Positions 40,635-49,665 of a stretch of 64,000 nucleotides of DNA are shown here, in pieces. The stretch is from a virus, in IMG/VR virus record IMGVR_UViG_3300042484_002275, positions 86,741 to 150,740 of that record. The stretch is one strand, 5' to 3'. Numbering within the stretch: position 1 is the first letter of the stretch; each line of letters opens with the position of its first letter. A program made the translations under genes and the position numbers. The notes beneath the pieces were generated by a model, which saw nothing but the letters and a program-made list of their open reading frames with translations, was not told the origin of the DNA and did not search any database.

Positions 40635-40645
40635 TATTTATTTAA
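40635..40645 (+). promoter_or_regulatory. Candidate late promoter motif
   Basis: TATTTATTTAA, directly upstream of an early-type promoter, so the next operon may be read at both stages. Confidence 0.4.
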
Positions 40646-40653
40646 TATAATAG

Positions 40654-40685
40654 TTGCATAATAGAAATATTGTGCGTATCTTTAG
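40654..40685 (+). promoter_or_regulatory. Early-type promoter before the nucleotidyltransferase operon
   Basis: TTG 40654, TATCTTTAG 40677-40685, 20-base spacing. Confidence 0.75.
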
Positions 40686-40701
40686 GTAAATAAAAAGTAA
40701 C

Positions 40702-41610
40702 ATGGGAGGAAACGTATTCGATAGTACAGCACCAATAAAAAAAGAGCATATTAAACCAACTCTATTAGAGTTCTTTAAGCAGTTCAAAACAATATTTCCA
40801 AAAGCAGAACCATTCTTTAGAGAGATGAAAACTCTAGGATCTGTAGGGAAAAAAGATTATTCAGGGGATATTGACCTAGCACTTGCCGGGTCATCCTTTG
40901 ATGATATAAATGATTGGGGTCTGGATGAGAAACACGTTCAAGCTTTATTTGAAGGATTTAAGAAAAGAGCTAGAACCTCTTCTGATGATCAGTTGATGAA
41001 AAGAGCTGTAATTGTAGCAGTAGCACAGAAAGTGTTAGAGGCTGATACAGAGATTATAGCAGATGTAAAAGGATCAGGAGCAGGAGCTTTATTTCTTTTA
41101 TTCCCTCAGTATGATGAGAATAACGAAGTAGTAGGTCAAAACGTTCAAATAGATGTAAATGTAGGAGATGTAGATTGGCTTTCATTTGCTTATCACTCAG
41201 CCACTTACTCAGGAAACGTAAAAGGTCTTCATAGAACACAGTTACTTGTATCTTTATTCTCTCACAAAGGGTATACATTCTCTCACAACTATGGAGTAAA
41301 GAGTAAAGAAACACAAGAGATAGTAGCCAATACACCTCAACAAGCAATCGACCTACTAAACCAGTTATATGGTTTAAATTTAGATCGAGATACAATAGGA
41401 GACTATTTTAAGTTGATAGAAACACTAGAAGCAGGCTTATCTGAACAAGATTTGCATGCTGTTTATGATACTTATCTTAAGATATTAGATTCAACAAGAG
41501 CAGATATACCGGAAGATTTACAGTCATATTGGATAGAAAATCAAGAAAGATTAGGACTAAAAGGTAAATTCTTACCAGATAATTCAAACTTAATACAATA
41601 CAGAGCATAA
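40702..41610 (+). CDS. Nucleotidyltransferase-like protein, 302 aa
   Basis: LGSVGKKDYSGDIDLALAG (about residues 45-63) has the G-S...D-x-D core of the polymerase-beta nucleotidyltransferase superfamily, and QIDVNVGDVDW supplies the third acidic strand. The C-terminal half is helical. The family includes toxins, tRNA-modifying enzymes and AMP-transferases; substrate is unknown. It overlaps the start of the next gene, which begins with a second domain of the same superfamily. Confidence 0.7.
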   Translation: MGGNVFDSTAPIKKEHIKPTLLEFFKQFKTIFPKAEPFFREMKTLGSVGKKDYSGDIDLALAGSSFDDINDWGLDEKHVQALFEGFKKRARTSSDDQLMKRAVIVAVAQKVLEADTEIIADVKGSGAGALFLLFPQYDENNEVVGQNVQIDVNVGDVDWLSFAYHSATYSGNVKGLHRTQLLVSLFSHKGYTFSHNYGVKSKETQEIVANTPQQAIDLLNQLYGLNLDRDTIGDYFKLIETLEAGLSEQDLHAVYDTYLKILDSTRADIPEDLQSYWIENQERLGLKGKFLPDNSNLIQYRA

Positions 41611-43697
41611 TGAGTGGAGTAGCAGGAGGAAATAGAATAGAAAGAGGAGATGTACATAATACATTCAATAAATACGTAGAAGAAGTTCTAAGTAAAATAC
41701 CAGGCTTTAAGAAAGCTTCTCTATCAGGATCTGTTAAGGCAGGTTCTAAAGCTGACTTTGGAGACTTAGATATCATTGTATGGTTTGAAGGAGACGATAA
41801 GAGAGAAGTAAAACAAAGACTTATCGATGCAGCTTTAGCTCTACCGCAAGACGTAATTGTACCTTTTAAATCAGAAAAGTACACAGGAAGGAGATATTAT
41901 AACTCAGGAGAACTAATCTCAGTACTCTATCCAATTGTAGGAAAAGAAAATGAGTTTATTCAAGTGGATAACATCATTTCTCTTACAGAAGAAGAGCATG
42001 CTTTTAAAGGATCATTCTTAGACCTACCGGCTGAAAAGCAAGGACTACTAATAGGACTAGCAAAAGTAATTCTATTGGAAGAAAATCCTGAAGAAGTATT
42101 TAGAAGAATGGGTATTTCAAATATACCTAAACTTGAAAAAGGAGAAGAATACGAATTCAATTTATCATCAGTAAAACTGTCCTTAAGAAAAGTAAAACTA
42201 GAAGGCTTTAGAGAGATAGCGAGAGAAGAAGTTTGGTCAACAACAAGTTGGGGAACCATTAAAATTTTATTTAAGAATTTTAGCATTGACGGGTCTTTTG
42301 AAGACCTATTAGATGATATTGCAAGAAGACTTACAAATGCTAGATCTAAAAATAGAATAGCAGGGATATTCAAATCAATGGTAACTGTTAAATCAGGAGA
42401 AGTAGGAACAGCTAAAGGAAAAGGTAAAGAAGATGCACTTGAAAAAGTAGCACAAACACTTGCTGAAGCTTTAGATGACGGATCAGAAGTAGTAGCTTTA
42501 TATGCAGGAGGATTTAAACCACCGCACCTTGCTCACTTTGAGAATGCTAAGTTTTTATCCACTCAAGCAGATAAGATTGTAATCTTTATTGGACCTAAAA
42601 TTAGAGAAGGAGTAAAAATTACAGCAGAACAATCAAAAGCAATTTGGGAGATCTATGCAAAATACATAAATGTACCAGTAGAGATTCAGATCAGTAGAGT
42701 AACACCTGTATTAGACATATACGAATGGATTGATGCAAATCAAGACAAAGTAACAAGAATTATTACAGGAGCTATGGCTGATGAAATGGGTAAATTCTCA
42801 GGAATAGAAAAAGGTAAAGTAAAAGGTAACTATAAAAACGTAGAAGTAAAAGAACTTCCTATAATTGTAGACAAAGAAGACAGTAAATTCTCAGCAACTG
42901 ATATTAGAAAGTCAGAAGAGTTCTTATTATCAGGTAAATGGATTCCAAAAGTAATATCTAAAGAAGATAAACAAGCAATCGTAGATATTGTAGCACCACA
43001 AAAAGAGGATTCAATCGAAGATAAAATGCTAACTGCTGTTGATAATGTATTTGAAAGCTTTTTTCCAAAAGAAACTAAGAAAAAAGTAGTAAAAGAAGGA
43101 TCATCAGGAACACCAATAGCTGCATCAGGAGCTATTCCGTCTAAAGATAGAGCAGACTTACTAGACCTATTCAATCAACTAAGACAAACAGTAGATTCAG
43201 ATAAATTTACAGTAGTATTTAATCAGGATAGAATTGACATTTACGTTAAGACATACTCAGATGTAAGCTTTGATCAAACCCCTTATCAAAAACACCTACC
43301 GGAGTCAGTAGAGCAAGAAAAATTTAACTACACTCCATACATAGCATCTATTTTAGAGTATATGCTTGATGAAGGTATGAATATACAACCACTACCAGAG
43401 GTAAAAGTAAGGTACGATGAAGATCAAGCCAATAACTTCTTCGGTAGAACAGCTTATTACAATCCAAATAATAAGGAAGTAATTCTATATGTACTTGGAA
43501 GACATCCTAAAGATGTTTGTAGATCCTTTACACATGAAATGATACATCATATTCAGAATATTGAAGGAAGACTTGAAGGATTAGCAGCTACTACCAATAC
43601 AAATGAAGACTCAAACCTACAGGAAATAGAAAAAGAAGCTTACCTAAGAGGTAATATAACCTTCAGAAACTGGGAAGACGGAGTAAAAAGTAAATAA
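41610..43697 (+). CDS. Fusion: nucleotidyltransferase + NMNAT-like + metallopeptidase, 695 aa
   Basis: Three enzyme signatures are visible. Residues 38-57 (SLSGSVKAGSKADFGDLDII) are a polymerase-beta nucleotidyltransferase core. Residues 297-435 hold an adenylyltransferase HxGH-type motif (AGGFKPPHLAHF) and the matching SATDIRKS, as in nicotinamide-mononucleotide adenylyltransferases. Residues 642-646 are a zinc peptidase HExxH (THEMIHH) with Glu-rich residues 30 positions on. LAE-A before the second domain and VKE-G after it match prohead-protease cleavage sites, so the chain may be cut into separate enzymes. The whole-protein role is unknown. Confidence 0.7.
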   Translation: MSGVAGGNRIERGDVHNTFNKYVEEVLSKIPGFKKASLSGSVKAGSKADFGDLDIIVWFEGDDKREVKQRLIDAALALPQDVIVPFKSEKYTGRRYYNSGELISVLYPIVGKENEFIQVDNIISLTEEEHAFKGSFLDLPAEKQGLLIGLAKVILLEENPEEVFRRMGISNIPKLEKGEEYEFNLSSVKLSLRKVKLEGFREIAREEVWSTTSWGTIKILFKNFSIDGSFEDLLDDIARRLTNARSKNRIAGIFKSMVTVKSGEVGTAKGKGKEDALEKVAQTLAEALDDGSEVVALYAGGFKPPHLAHFENAKFLSTQADKIVIFIGPKIREGVKITAEQSKAIWEIYAKYINVPVEIQISRVTPVLDIYEWIDANQDKVTRIITGAMADEMGKFSGIEKGKVKGNYKNVEVKELPIIVDKEDSKFSATDIRKSEEFLLSGKWIPKVISKEDKQAIVDIVAPQKEDSIEDKMLTAVDNVFESFFPKETKKKVVKEGSSGTPIAASGAIPSKDRADLLDLFNQLRQTVDSDKFTVVFNQDRIDIYVKTYSDVSFDQTPYQKHLPESVEQEKFNYTPYIASILEYMLDEGMNIQPLPEVKVRYDEDQANNFFGRTAYYNPNNKEVILYVLGRHPKDVCRSFTHEMIHHIQNIEGRLEGLAATTNTNEDSNLQEIEKEAYLRGNITFRNWEDGVKSK

Positions 43698-43711
43698 AAA
43701 TAAAAAAGGTT

Positions 43712-44086
43712 ATGAAAAAAACAAAGGTTACAAAGAAGCAGATCGTTGAGTATGTAGAGAAGTACATAGTTGAAGTAGAGAACCACTATGGTTTGTCAAA
43801 ACATCAGCAAACCTCTCCACACATATATCTAAGCAAAGATATTATAGACGACATAAAAGGAGAGTATTGTTACTTATTCAATGAGATAACAATATACTAC
43901 AATAACATAGGAAGCTTAGAGGAACTAATACGAACGGTTATTCACGAATATCAACACTACCTACAGTCACCATCTTGGATGACCAGGTATTATAGAATGG
44001 GATACGATTATTCAAATCATCCATACGAAGTAGCAGCATATAACGAAGAAGAAAATTGGGAGACAATATGGAAACAAGCATCGTAA
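43712..44086 (+). CDS. Zinc metallopeptidase-like protein, 124 aa
   Basis: VIHEYQHYLQ carries HExxH (H78, E79, H82) and HPYEVAAYNEE offers Glu106 as the third ligand, the plan of SprT- or gluzincin-like minimal peptidases. It follows the fusion protein, whose own C-terminus is also an HExxH domain, by 14 bases; the two may be related. Target unknown. Confidence 0.7.
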   Translation: MKKTKVTKKQIVEYVEKYIVEVENHYGLSKHQQTSPHIYLSKDIIDDIKGEYCYLFNEITIYYNNIGSLEELIRTVIHEYQHYLQSPSWMTRYYRMGYDYSNHPYEVAAYNEEENWETIWKQAS

Positions 44087-44652
44087 CATTACTGGGAGCT
44101 GAAAAGCTACCATATCAGATATACTGTGATATGGACGGAGTATTAACAGACTTTGAAAAGAGATTTATAACTCTTTTAAGAAAAGAAGGGCCAAAATACT
44201 ACTCAAAAGCAACAATTGCACAAGTAACAAGACCTAAGCACTTCGAAAAGATAGAGGGACAGGAAGAATTCTGGAAATTTATTGATCAGCATATAGGATT
44301 AGAGTTCTGGTCTGAAATGCCTTGGATGCCAAATGGAAAAGCATTATGGGACTTTATTCAACCCTATGGTCCAAAGCTTTTAACATCTCCTTCAAGAGAT
44401 AATACTTCAAGACTTGGAAAAAGACTGTGGGTAAAAGAGAATCTAGTACCTGCTCCTGAAGTAATTTTTAGATTTGGAGATGCTAAGTCGGATTTTGCAA
44501 ATGAAAACTCTATATTAATAGATGATAAACCTTCTAACCTAGCTGCATTTGCCGCTAAAGGGGGAATATCAATAGAATGTAAAGATGGAGATATTTCATC
44601 GGTTATAAATGAATTAAAAGAACTTGGTTATGGCAAAGGAGAGCTTACTTAA
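44068..44652 (+). CDS. HAD-family phosphatase, 194 aa
   Basis: The ATG at 44068 is used; upstream in-frame TTG (44056) is unlikely. YCDMDGVLTDFE (about residues 19-30) is the HAD motif I with both Asp; LLTSPSR supplies motif II Ser/Thr, and ILIDDKPSNL motif IV. This resembles 5'-nucleotidases and small phosphatases of T4-like phages. It may remove phosphate from nucleotides or from nucleic-acid ends. Overlaps both neighbours. Confidence 0.8.
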   Translation: METSIVTLLGAEKLPYQIYCDMDGVLTDFEKRFITLLRKEGPKYYSKATIAQVTRPKHFEKIEGQEEFWKFIDQHIGLEFWSEMPWMPNGKALWDFIQPYGPKLLTSPSRDNTSRLGKRLWVKENLVPAPEVIFRFGDAKSDFANENSILIDDKPSNLAAFAAKGGISIECKDGDISSVINELKELGYGKGELT

Positions 44653-45211
44653 AAAAGAATTTACCTCAAAAGATGTTAACAGGGCTAGAAACCTAGTCAA
44701 TAAAGACTTCTCAGCAAAGACAGTTGACGGTGTAGGATATGCCAAAGCACATGTAGCATATACAGAGGGAGATATTTGGGAAGAGAGTGGAAGAACTTGG
44801 ACTATTAGGAATGGACTAAGACAAAACATCACCAAACTCGATGCAGCTAAGAAAGCAATGCAAGTACCCCTAGCATGTCCAAAATGTAAAGGATCAATGC
44901 AACACCATCTAGCACAGAAAATGTATAAGATACATAAAATGTGTTTTGATTGCGTGATTGACTACGAAGCAGAACTAAGAAAAGCAGGTCTTTATGAATC
45001 GTATGAAAAGAATATGATGCAGGGGAGTATGAAAGCTTTTGCTAGAGATGTAGAGCAATGGGTCTTTGATAGTTTAGAATCAACAAACACTTTTGTAACT
45101 GAACAAGGAGATGTAGAGGATTGGAATAGTGATGATTCTAGATTTAAAGAACAAACCAACAAGAATCTTCAGGAGTACCTAAAACACATCAGAAGCCATA
45201 TAGATTCGTAA
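44630..45211 (+). CDS. Zinc-ribbon hypothetical protein, 193 aa
   Basis: Four Cys in two CxxC pairs (C83/C86 in LACPKCKG, C105/C108 in KMCFDCVI) would bind one zinc. N-terminal helices and a helical C-terminus surround it. Similar proteins follow HAD or head genes in other T4-like phages; no function is known to me. The start overlaps the HAD gene by 23 bases. Confidence 0.65.
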   Translation: MAKESLLKKEFTSKDVNRARNLVNKDFSAKTVDGVGYAKAHVAYTEGDIWEESGRTWTIRNGLRQNITKLDAAKKAMQVPLACPKCKGSMQHHLAQKMYKIHKMCFDCVIDYEAELRKAGLYESYEKNMMQGSMKAFARDVEQWVFDSLESTNTFVTEQGDVEDWNSDDSRFKEQTNKNLQEYLKHIRSHIDS

Positions 45212-45235
45212 TAAGTTTTTCTTACTATTTATTTT

Positions 45236-45246
45236 TAAACAGTAAA
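45236..45246 (+). promoter_or_regulatory. Candidate late promoter motif
   Basis: TATTTATTTTT, 24 bases before the start at 45260. Confidence 0.5.
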
Positions 45247-45259
45247 TAGTGTTCGACTT

Positions 45260-45400
45260 ATGGCAAAAGTAAAATCAGCTCCATCAACAACTAAGGTAGA
45301 TAAACCTAAAGTAGCAAGACCGGGAGTACATGCAAAATGCAAGACTTCAAAACTTAAATCTTCTAAGAACTATAAGAAGCTTTATAACGGACAAGGATAG
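45260..45400 (+). CDS. Small basic protein, 46 aa
   Basis: MAKVKSAPSTTKVDKPKVAR followed by a Lys/Ser-rich end with one Cys. No family. It opens a late-type operon and might, like the 38142 protein, bind DNA in the head. Confidence 0.5.
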   Translation: MAKVKSAPSTTKVDKPKVARPGVHAKCKTSKLKSSKNYKKLYNGQG

Positions 45401-45401
45401 T

Positions 45402-45662
45402 ATGAAACTACTAAAAGTACTTCACGAGAATTACGGAGGACCAGGTGAACTAGTCTTACCAGAATCACATCAAGCTGGAATGAGAGTTACCAAAGGAGGT
45501 TCCATGTGCGCAAATTGCGAATACTGGACTGAAGAAGGGAACCTATGTACAAGTAAATACTGGAAGAAGTGGTCTGAGGTAGAGGAAATACCCTATCCTG
45601 CAGATGAATACTGCTGTAACTGGTGGGAACCAATGCCTGAAGAAGATAATGCAGAAGTCTAA
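45402..45662 (+). CDS. Cys-rich tagged protein, HiPIP-like spacing, 86 aa
   Basis: MKLLKVLHE at the start is another short tag ending in L-x-E. The body has C36-x2-C39, C49 and C71-C72 in the arrangement MCANCEYW...DEYCCNWW, which resembles small high-potential iron-sulfur proteins or a single zinc knuckle. The start at 45402 follows the previous stop by one base; an upstream in-frame ATG would lie inside that gene. Confidence 0.6.
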   Translation: MKLLKVLHENYGGPGELVLPESHQAGMRVTKGGSMCANCEYWTEEGNLCTSKYWKKWSEVEEIPYPADEYCCNWWEPMPEEDNAEV

Positions 45663-46077
45663 ACTTATACAACTAGTTAGAGAAGCATTAGATGCCTCTA
45701 CAACTGCTCCTAATAACATCCCAGGAGGACTAGCTCAGTATGCTACAGTAGGAGATTTAGCTAAAATGCATAAACTACCTCTCGATGAGATTATAAAGCA
45801 GATAATAAAAGGGGTAAAAGTAGAATCAGAACATACAACAGATTTGGATATTGCTATGGAAATAGCATTTGACCATGTTTACGAGAATCCTACATATTAC
45901 GATGATTTAAAAAAAATAGAAGAAGGAGTACACGATCCTGTTCAACCAGGTATCTTAAAAGATAGGTTAGGTAAACTGTCCTGTACAAAAGTAAGAACAG
46001 CACATTCAGCATTAGAAGATAAGGGTACTCATTACGGAAAAGCATTACAAAGATACCTAAATTATCATTGCAAATAG
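45649..46077 (+). CDS. Tagged DUF5661-like protein, 142 aa
   Basis: Begins MQKSKLIQLVRE, the 12-residue tag with V-x-E. Residues 65-93 (ESEHTTDLDIAMEIAFDHV, then ENPTYYDDL) match a small family with the EHT...DH...YY pattern that I recall as DUF5661. The C-terminal part (CTKVRTAHSALEDKGTHYG) is basic. The start overlaps the previous gene by 14 bases; the in-frame ATG at 45604 would overlap it far more. Function unknown. Confidence 0.6.
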   Translation: MQKSKLIQLVREALDASTTAPNNIPGGLAQYATVGDLAKMHKLPLDEIIKQIIKGVKVESEHTTDLDIAMEIAFDHVYENPTYYDDLKKIEEGVHDPVQPGILKDRLGKLSCTKVRTAHSALEDKGTHYGKALQRYLNYHCK

Positions 46078-46112
46078 TAGATTAATAGAAAATAAATTCA
46101 TATCTTTAGAAG

Positions 46113-48569
46113 ATGGCAAAATATACAAAAACAGAACTTTCAAAAAAACTTTTACAAGTAGAATCAGCAATTGATACTCTAAGAAAAACTAAAGGTTCAA
46201 AATCTGAGCAAGGAGTAATTCAAGAGCAAATCAAACGATTGAAAGAGGTAAAAAACAATCTTTCAACCTTATTAAAAGAGACTACGGTTCCTGCTACACT
46301 TTCCTATAAAGGAAACGTACCTGACAAAGTACTTAAAGTAGATCCATCAGATGAAGAAACTATTCAAAACATAAAGACAGATCCAAACATAGATCATGCA
46401 ACAGTTGGGGTTAAGAGAATAAAAGAAGAAGTAAGAAAATATACTACAGAAGAATCAGCAGCAGTTGGTAAAACAGTTGCTAAATCTCTTTTAAAAGTTC
46501 TTAGAGCACAAGGAGATGAAGTTGTAAAAATAAAACTAACAGGACTAAGACCAGATAAGTTTAACATTCATGTTGAATATGGAAATGATAAAGGAGTAGA
46601 CACTTTTAAATTCAACCTAAACCCAGAAGGAACAGCCATTATCTTAAACCTAGGAAACGAATCAATGGAACTAGTAGACTTTGTGATTACACAGGGTAAT
46701 ACTGTCTCTCTACCGGCTCCTGACCTAGAAGATAAACTAAGTGATGCAATGAAAAAGTACGTTGGAGAACCAGTAGATAACGAATTCGGTCAAGCAGAAC
46801 AGCCTATCTACGAAGATGATCACTTACAGTCAGATGATGAATCTTCAATGGCACAAGCACAATTAAAATCCATTCAATCCAATGCAAGTAAGTTAATGGA
46901 TATAATAGGAGACGATGAGCAATTAGATGCATGGGTTCAATCTAAACTAACCAAAGCAGAAGATTACCTAGATGCAGCAGCAGGATATCTACACTCAGAA
47001 GAAGACCAAGCACCTGTTACATTAGCAGTAACATTAGATGAAATCTCATTTAAGATAAACGGTTTAGGTAACTATACAAGTATTAAAGGAGATAACGAAA
47101 CAATTACAGGAAGAGACCAAGGAGGAACAGTTAGAACTTTTACAAGAAAGAGAATAGAACAAGATAACCCGGGAATCTTTGATAAACAGCCAAGAGAAAG
47201 AAAGCCAAGAGAGATAAAACCTCAAGGAGTTCGTCCTTATTCAGAAGCACAGTATAGAAAGATCTTACAAGGAGCAATTGATGATGCAGGTAGTACAGAA
47301 TTTGCTTACGATATAGCAGACTCTATGATATACGATCCACAAATACTTGCTAGGCTTAAAAAAGACTACCCAGGAGACTCAGCTAGAGAGTTAAAACAAA
47401 GACTTCAATGGGATTTAGAAGCTTGTGATTCACCAGAAGATGATTACGATGATGACTATGAAAGTGAAGTAGCAGAAGCAGTACTAAATGAAAAGAAAGC
47501 TACATATTGCGGAAGATGTGGACATACCCATGTTAAGGGTACACCTTGTCCAAGACCTTTTAAAGAAGGTGTAGTAGCAGAAAAACTAGGGCCTAAATCT
47601 AAACCGGAAACATACATAAAAGACTTCAAAAAATCAGATGCTCCTCAATTTAAAGGAAAATCAGCAGAGAAGAAAAGGCAAATGGCCATAGCAGCTTATA
47701 TGTCAAACAAAAATGAAGCATTAGATGCAGTAGGAAAAGAGGATGACGATATTAACAATGACGGAAAAGTCGATAAAACAGATAAGTACCTAAAACACAG
47801 AAGAGATGTTGTTTCTAAAAAACTGTCAGAAGGAGCAATAAAAGATTTATTTAAAGACCCAATGCAGGCTGCAGATGCTAGAGGATGGATTAGAAACCCT
47901 AAACTATCAGATACTGAAAAAAGAGATAAAATTAAATCTGTAATGAAAGATCCTTCTAAGTTTAATGACTTAATGGATGCTTTTACAGATGAATTAGGAA
48001 ACGTAAAAAATGCAATCTCTAAAAAAGAACTAAAAGAAATAATGCTAGAAGCATACGTTGAAATTCTTCAAGAGGAAGAAGGAGCAGTTCTTAAAACATC
48101 TACAGAAGAAATACTAGGAAAATTTCCTACAGTTAAAAAAGCATTAGTATCTTTATTCACACAAGAATATCCAGAATTTGTAACAGATGTAAGATGGGTA
48201 GTACCAAAACCTTCCACATTCGCAGTTGATCTTAAAAATGGTCAATCATTCAATATTAAATGGATGGGTAAAGGATTTGAAGCACAAATTGAAGGTAAAA
48301 AATACTATTTAGATAAATTAGCAGAATACCAACAAGCGTTAGATAAGATAAACGATCTTCTTAAAAACGGACCGATTACAACTGGTGAAGAACCAGGTGG
48401 AGAAGAGTTTGGAGCACCAGCAGCAGAACCAGCAGCCGGAGGCGGAGGTGGTGGAGACTTTCCAGGTGGAGAAGCCGGAGGCGGTGAAGAACCAGCACCT
48501 GAAGGTGGAGAAGAAGGCGGAGAAGCAGCAGCAGCAGAATTTGAAGAAGAAACACCAGAAGCACTTTAA
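46113..48569 (+). CDS. Large acidic polyprotein-like protein, 818 aa
   Basis: An N-terminal coiled coil is followed by several separate regions: a beta-rich domain (about 120-220), an acidic linker, a Cys cluster (YCGRCGHTH, then GTPCPRPF), a [20 protein letters not shown] segment, an EF-hand-like loop ([19 protein letters not shown]), and [10 protein letters not shown], which resembles the tags of neighbouring proteins. The last 60 residues are Gly/Glu/Ala low-complexity. The same segments occur in head-associated proteins of other T4-like phages. It may be a scaffold-like or internal protein cut at several sites. Confidence 0.55.
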   Translation: MAKYTKTELSKKLLQVESAIDTLRKTKGSKSEQGVIQEQIKRLKEVKNNLSTLLKETTVPATLSYKGNVPDKVLKVDPSDEETIQNIKTDPNIDHATVGVKRIKEEVRKYTTEESAAVGKTVAKSLLKVLRAQGDEVVKIKLTGLRPDKFNIHVEYGNDKGVDTFKFNLNPEGTAIILNLGNESMELVDFVITQGNTVSLPAPDLEDKLSDAMKKYVGEPVDNEFGQAEQPIYEDDHLQSDDESSMAQAQLKSIQSNASKLMDIIGDDEQLDAWVQSKLTKAEDYLDAAAGYLHSEEDQAPVTLAVTLDEISFKINGLGNYTSIKGDNETITGRDQGGTVRTFTRKRIEQDNPGIFDKQPRERKPREIKPQGVRPYSEAQYRKILQGAIDDAGSTEFAYDIADSMIYDPQILARLKKDYPGDSARELKQRLQWDLEACDSPEDDYDDDYESEVAEAVLNEKKATYCGRCGHTHVKGTPCPRPFKEGVVAEKLGPKSKPETYIKDFKKSDAPQFKGKSAEKKRQMAIAAYMSNKNEALDAVGKEDDDINNDGKVDKTDKYLKHRRDVVSKKLSEGAIKDLFKDPMQAADARGWIRNPKLSDTEKRDKIKSVMKDPSKFNDLMDAFTDELGNVKNAISKKELKEIMLEAYVEILQEEEGAVLKTSTEEILGKFPTVKKALVSLFTQEYPEFVTDVRWVVPKPSTFAVDLKNGQSFNIKWMGKGFEAQIEGKKYYLDKLAEYQQALDKINDLLKNGPITTGEEPGGEEFGAPAAEPAAGGGGGGDFPGGEAGGGEEPAPEGGEEGGEAAAAEFEEETPEAL

Positions 48570-48581
48570 TAAAAATAAGTT

Positions 48582-49631
48582 ATGAGCGTAATAGATAAAG
48601 TAGTTAACGAATGGGCATTCCGATGTAAGAAAGGATACCCAGATATGAATAATCCTGATGATATGAAAATATTAAAAGAGATTTATTCTGAATACGGGGT
48701 AGTATTAGAGGAAGAAAAGCCTAAGGAGGAGGTTGATAATCAAGCTTTGTTATCACAAATAGCAACACTACTACAGGCTGAAAAAGGAAATAGTAAGCTT
48801 CTAACAAGAATCTATAGAACATTAACTTCAAACCCTTCTATTGATGCACTTAAGCAAAAATTAGAGGATGCAGGTATTGGGAAAAACACTTTTGATAATA
48901 GAAATTTATTTAATGAAATAATAACAATTTTACAAAAAGGAGAAAAGAGCGATATAGGAAGTTTAGTAAAATACTTAGAGCAATCTAAGATACCAAAAGA
49001 GGGTAATATCTATACACAAGTACCTGAACTCCCTACTCAAAAACTGCAAGCAATAGGTAACCTAACAGGTGCTAAAGGAACTACAGCTATGGGAAAAGGA
49101 GAGATACTATTCCCATTAATATTCTCAGATATTAAACTTAGAATCAGTGATGCAGGAGATTTTACTAGAAATGGTAAAACCGTAGAACTGAAAGCCATTG
49201 GAGTCGGGAAAGAGGGCAAACAATCGGGTGGAGGAAGGTTTGGAGTTGCAAGAGCGTTTGAAAATTACGAACCCCTTAATACGAATGTAGCAAAAGGTTT
49301 TAGCCAAGCTATGAAAAACGATTACCTTTCCTTCTCAGAAGAGGAAAAAGATAAACCACTTTCTAATATTAATAAGTACATACAGAAGATATATCCAGGA
49401 TCCTCTCAAGTTGTAGATAAAAGTAATATACAATCACTTAATATTCTTTTACAAAAAGCAGCCATAGAGAGTTACGTCTCTATAAAAAAAATAGATGAAT
49501 TTCTACTTTTTAACCCCATTACCGGAGATTTCAAACTAATAACACCAGCAAAAGCATTAGTAGACCTTGCAGGCACCCCGGAAGTAGGTCTTACTACCGC
49601 TACAGTACCGCAATTAATATCTTTTAACTAA
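48582..49631 (+). CDS. Possible PD-(D/E)XK-type nuclease with phage N-terminal domain, 349 aa
   Basis: The N-terminal 45 residues (VNEWAFRCKKGYPDMNNPDD) match a domain at the start of several phage proteins. In the middle, ISDAGDFTRNGKTVELKAIG fits the D...E-x-K core of PD-(D/E)XK nucleases, preceded by a GEILFPLIFSDI helix-strand. The rest is unassigned. Its place in the block of tagged proteins suggests a packaged DNA enzyme; that is inference. Confidence 0.5.
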   Translation: MSVIDKVVNEWAFRCKKGYPDMNNPDDMKILKEIYSEYGVVLEEEKPKEEVDNQALLSQIATLLQAEKGNSKLLTRIYRTLTSNPSIDALKQKLEDAGIGKNTFDNRNLFNEIITILQKGEKSDIGSLVKYLEQSKIPKEGNIYTQVPELPTQKLQAIGNLTGAKGTTAMGKGEILFPLIFSDIKLRISDAGDFTRNGKTVELKAIGVGKEGKQSGGGRFGVARAFENYEPLNTNVAKGFSQAMKNDYLSFSEEEKDKPLSNINKYIQKIYPGSSQVVDKSNIQSLNILLQKAAIESYVSIKKIDEFLLFNPITGDFKLITPAKALVDLAGTPEVGLTTATVPQLISFN

Positions 49632-49640
49632 ATAACAAAC

Positions 49641-49650
49641 TATTTATAAA
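49641..49650 (+). promoter_or_regulatory. Candidate late promoter motif
   Basis: TATTTATAAA, exactly 25 bases before the next start. Confidence 0.6.
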
Positions 49651-49665
49651 CAAAAATAAAACACA

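Noticed and set aside
41054-42373. Several minus-strand ORFs of 110-140 codons
   Set aside because: They are complements of codons in the nucleotidyltransferase genes, which have clear motifs; the minus frames are Leu/Ser-rich without domains.
46101-46109. Early promoter directly before the 818-aa gene
   Set aside because: TATCTTTAG is present four bases before the ATG, but there is no TTG 20 bases upstream and the transcript would be nearly leaderless.
48385-48585. Alternative + frame over the Gly/Glu-rich end of the 818-aa gene
   Set aside because: Composition (Gln/Lys repeats) is an artefact of the low-complexity repeat read in another frame.
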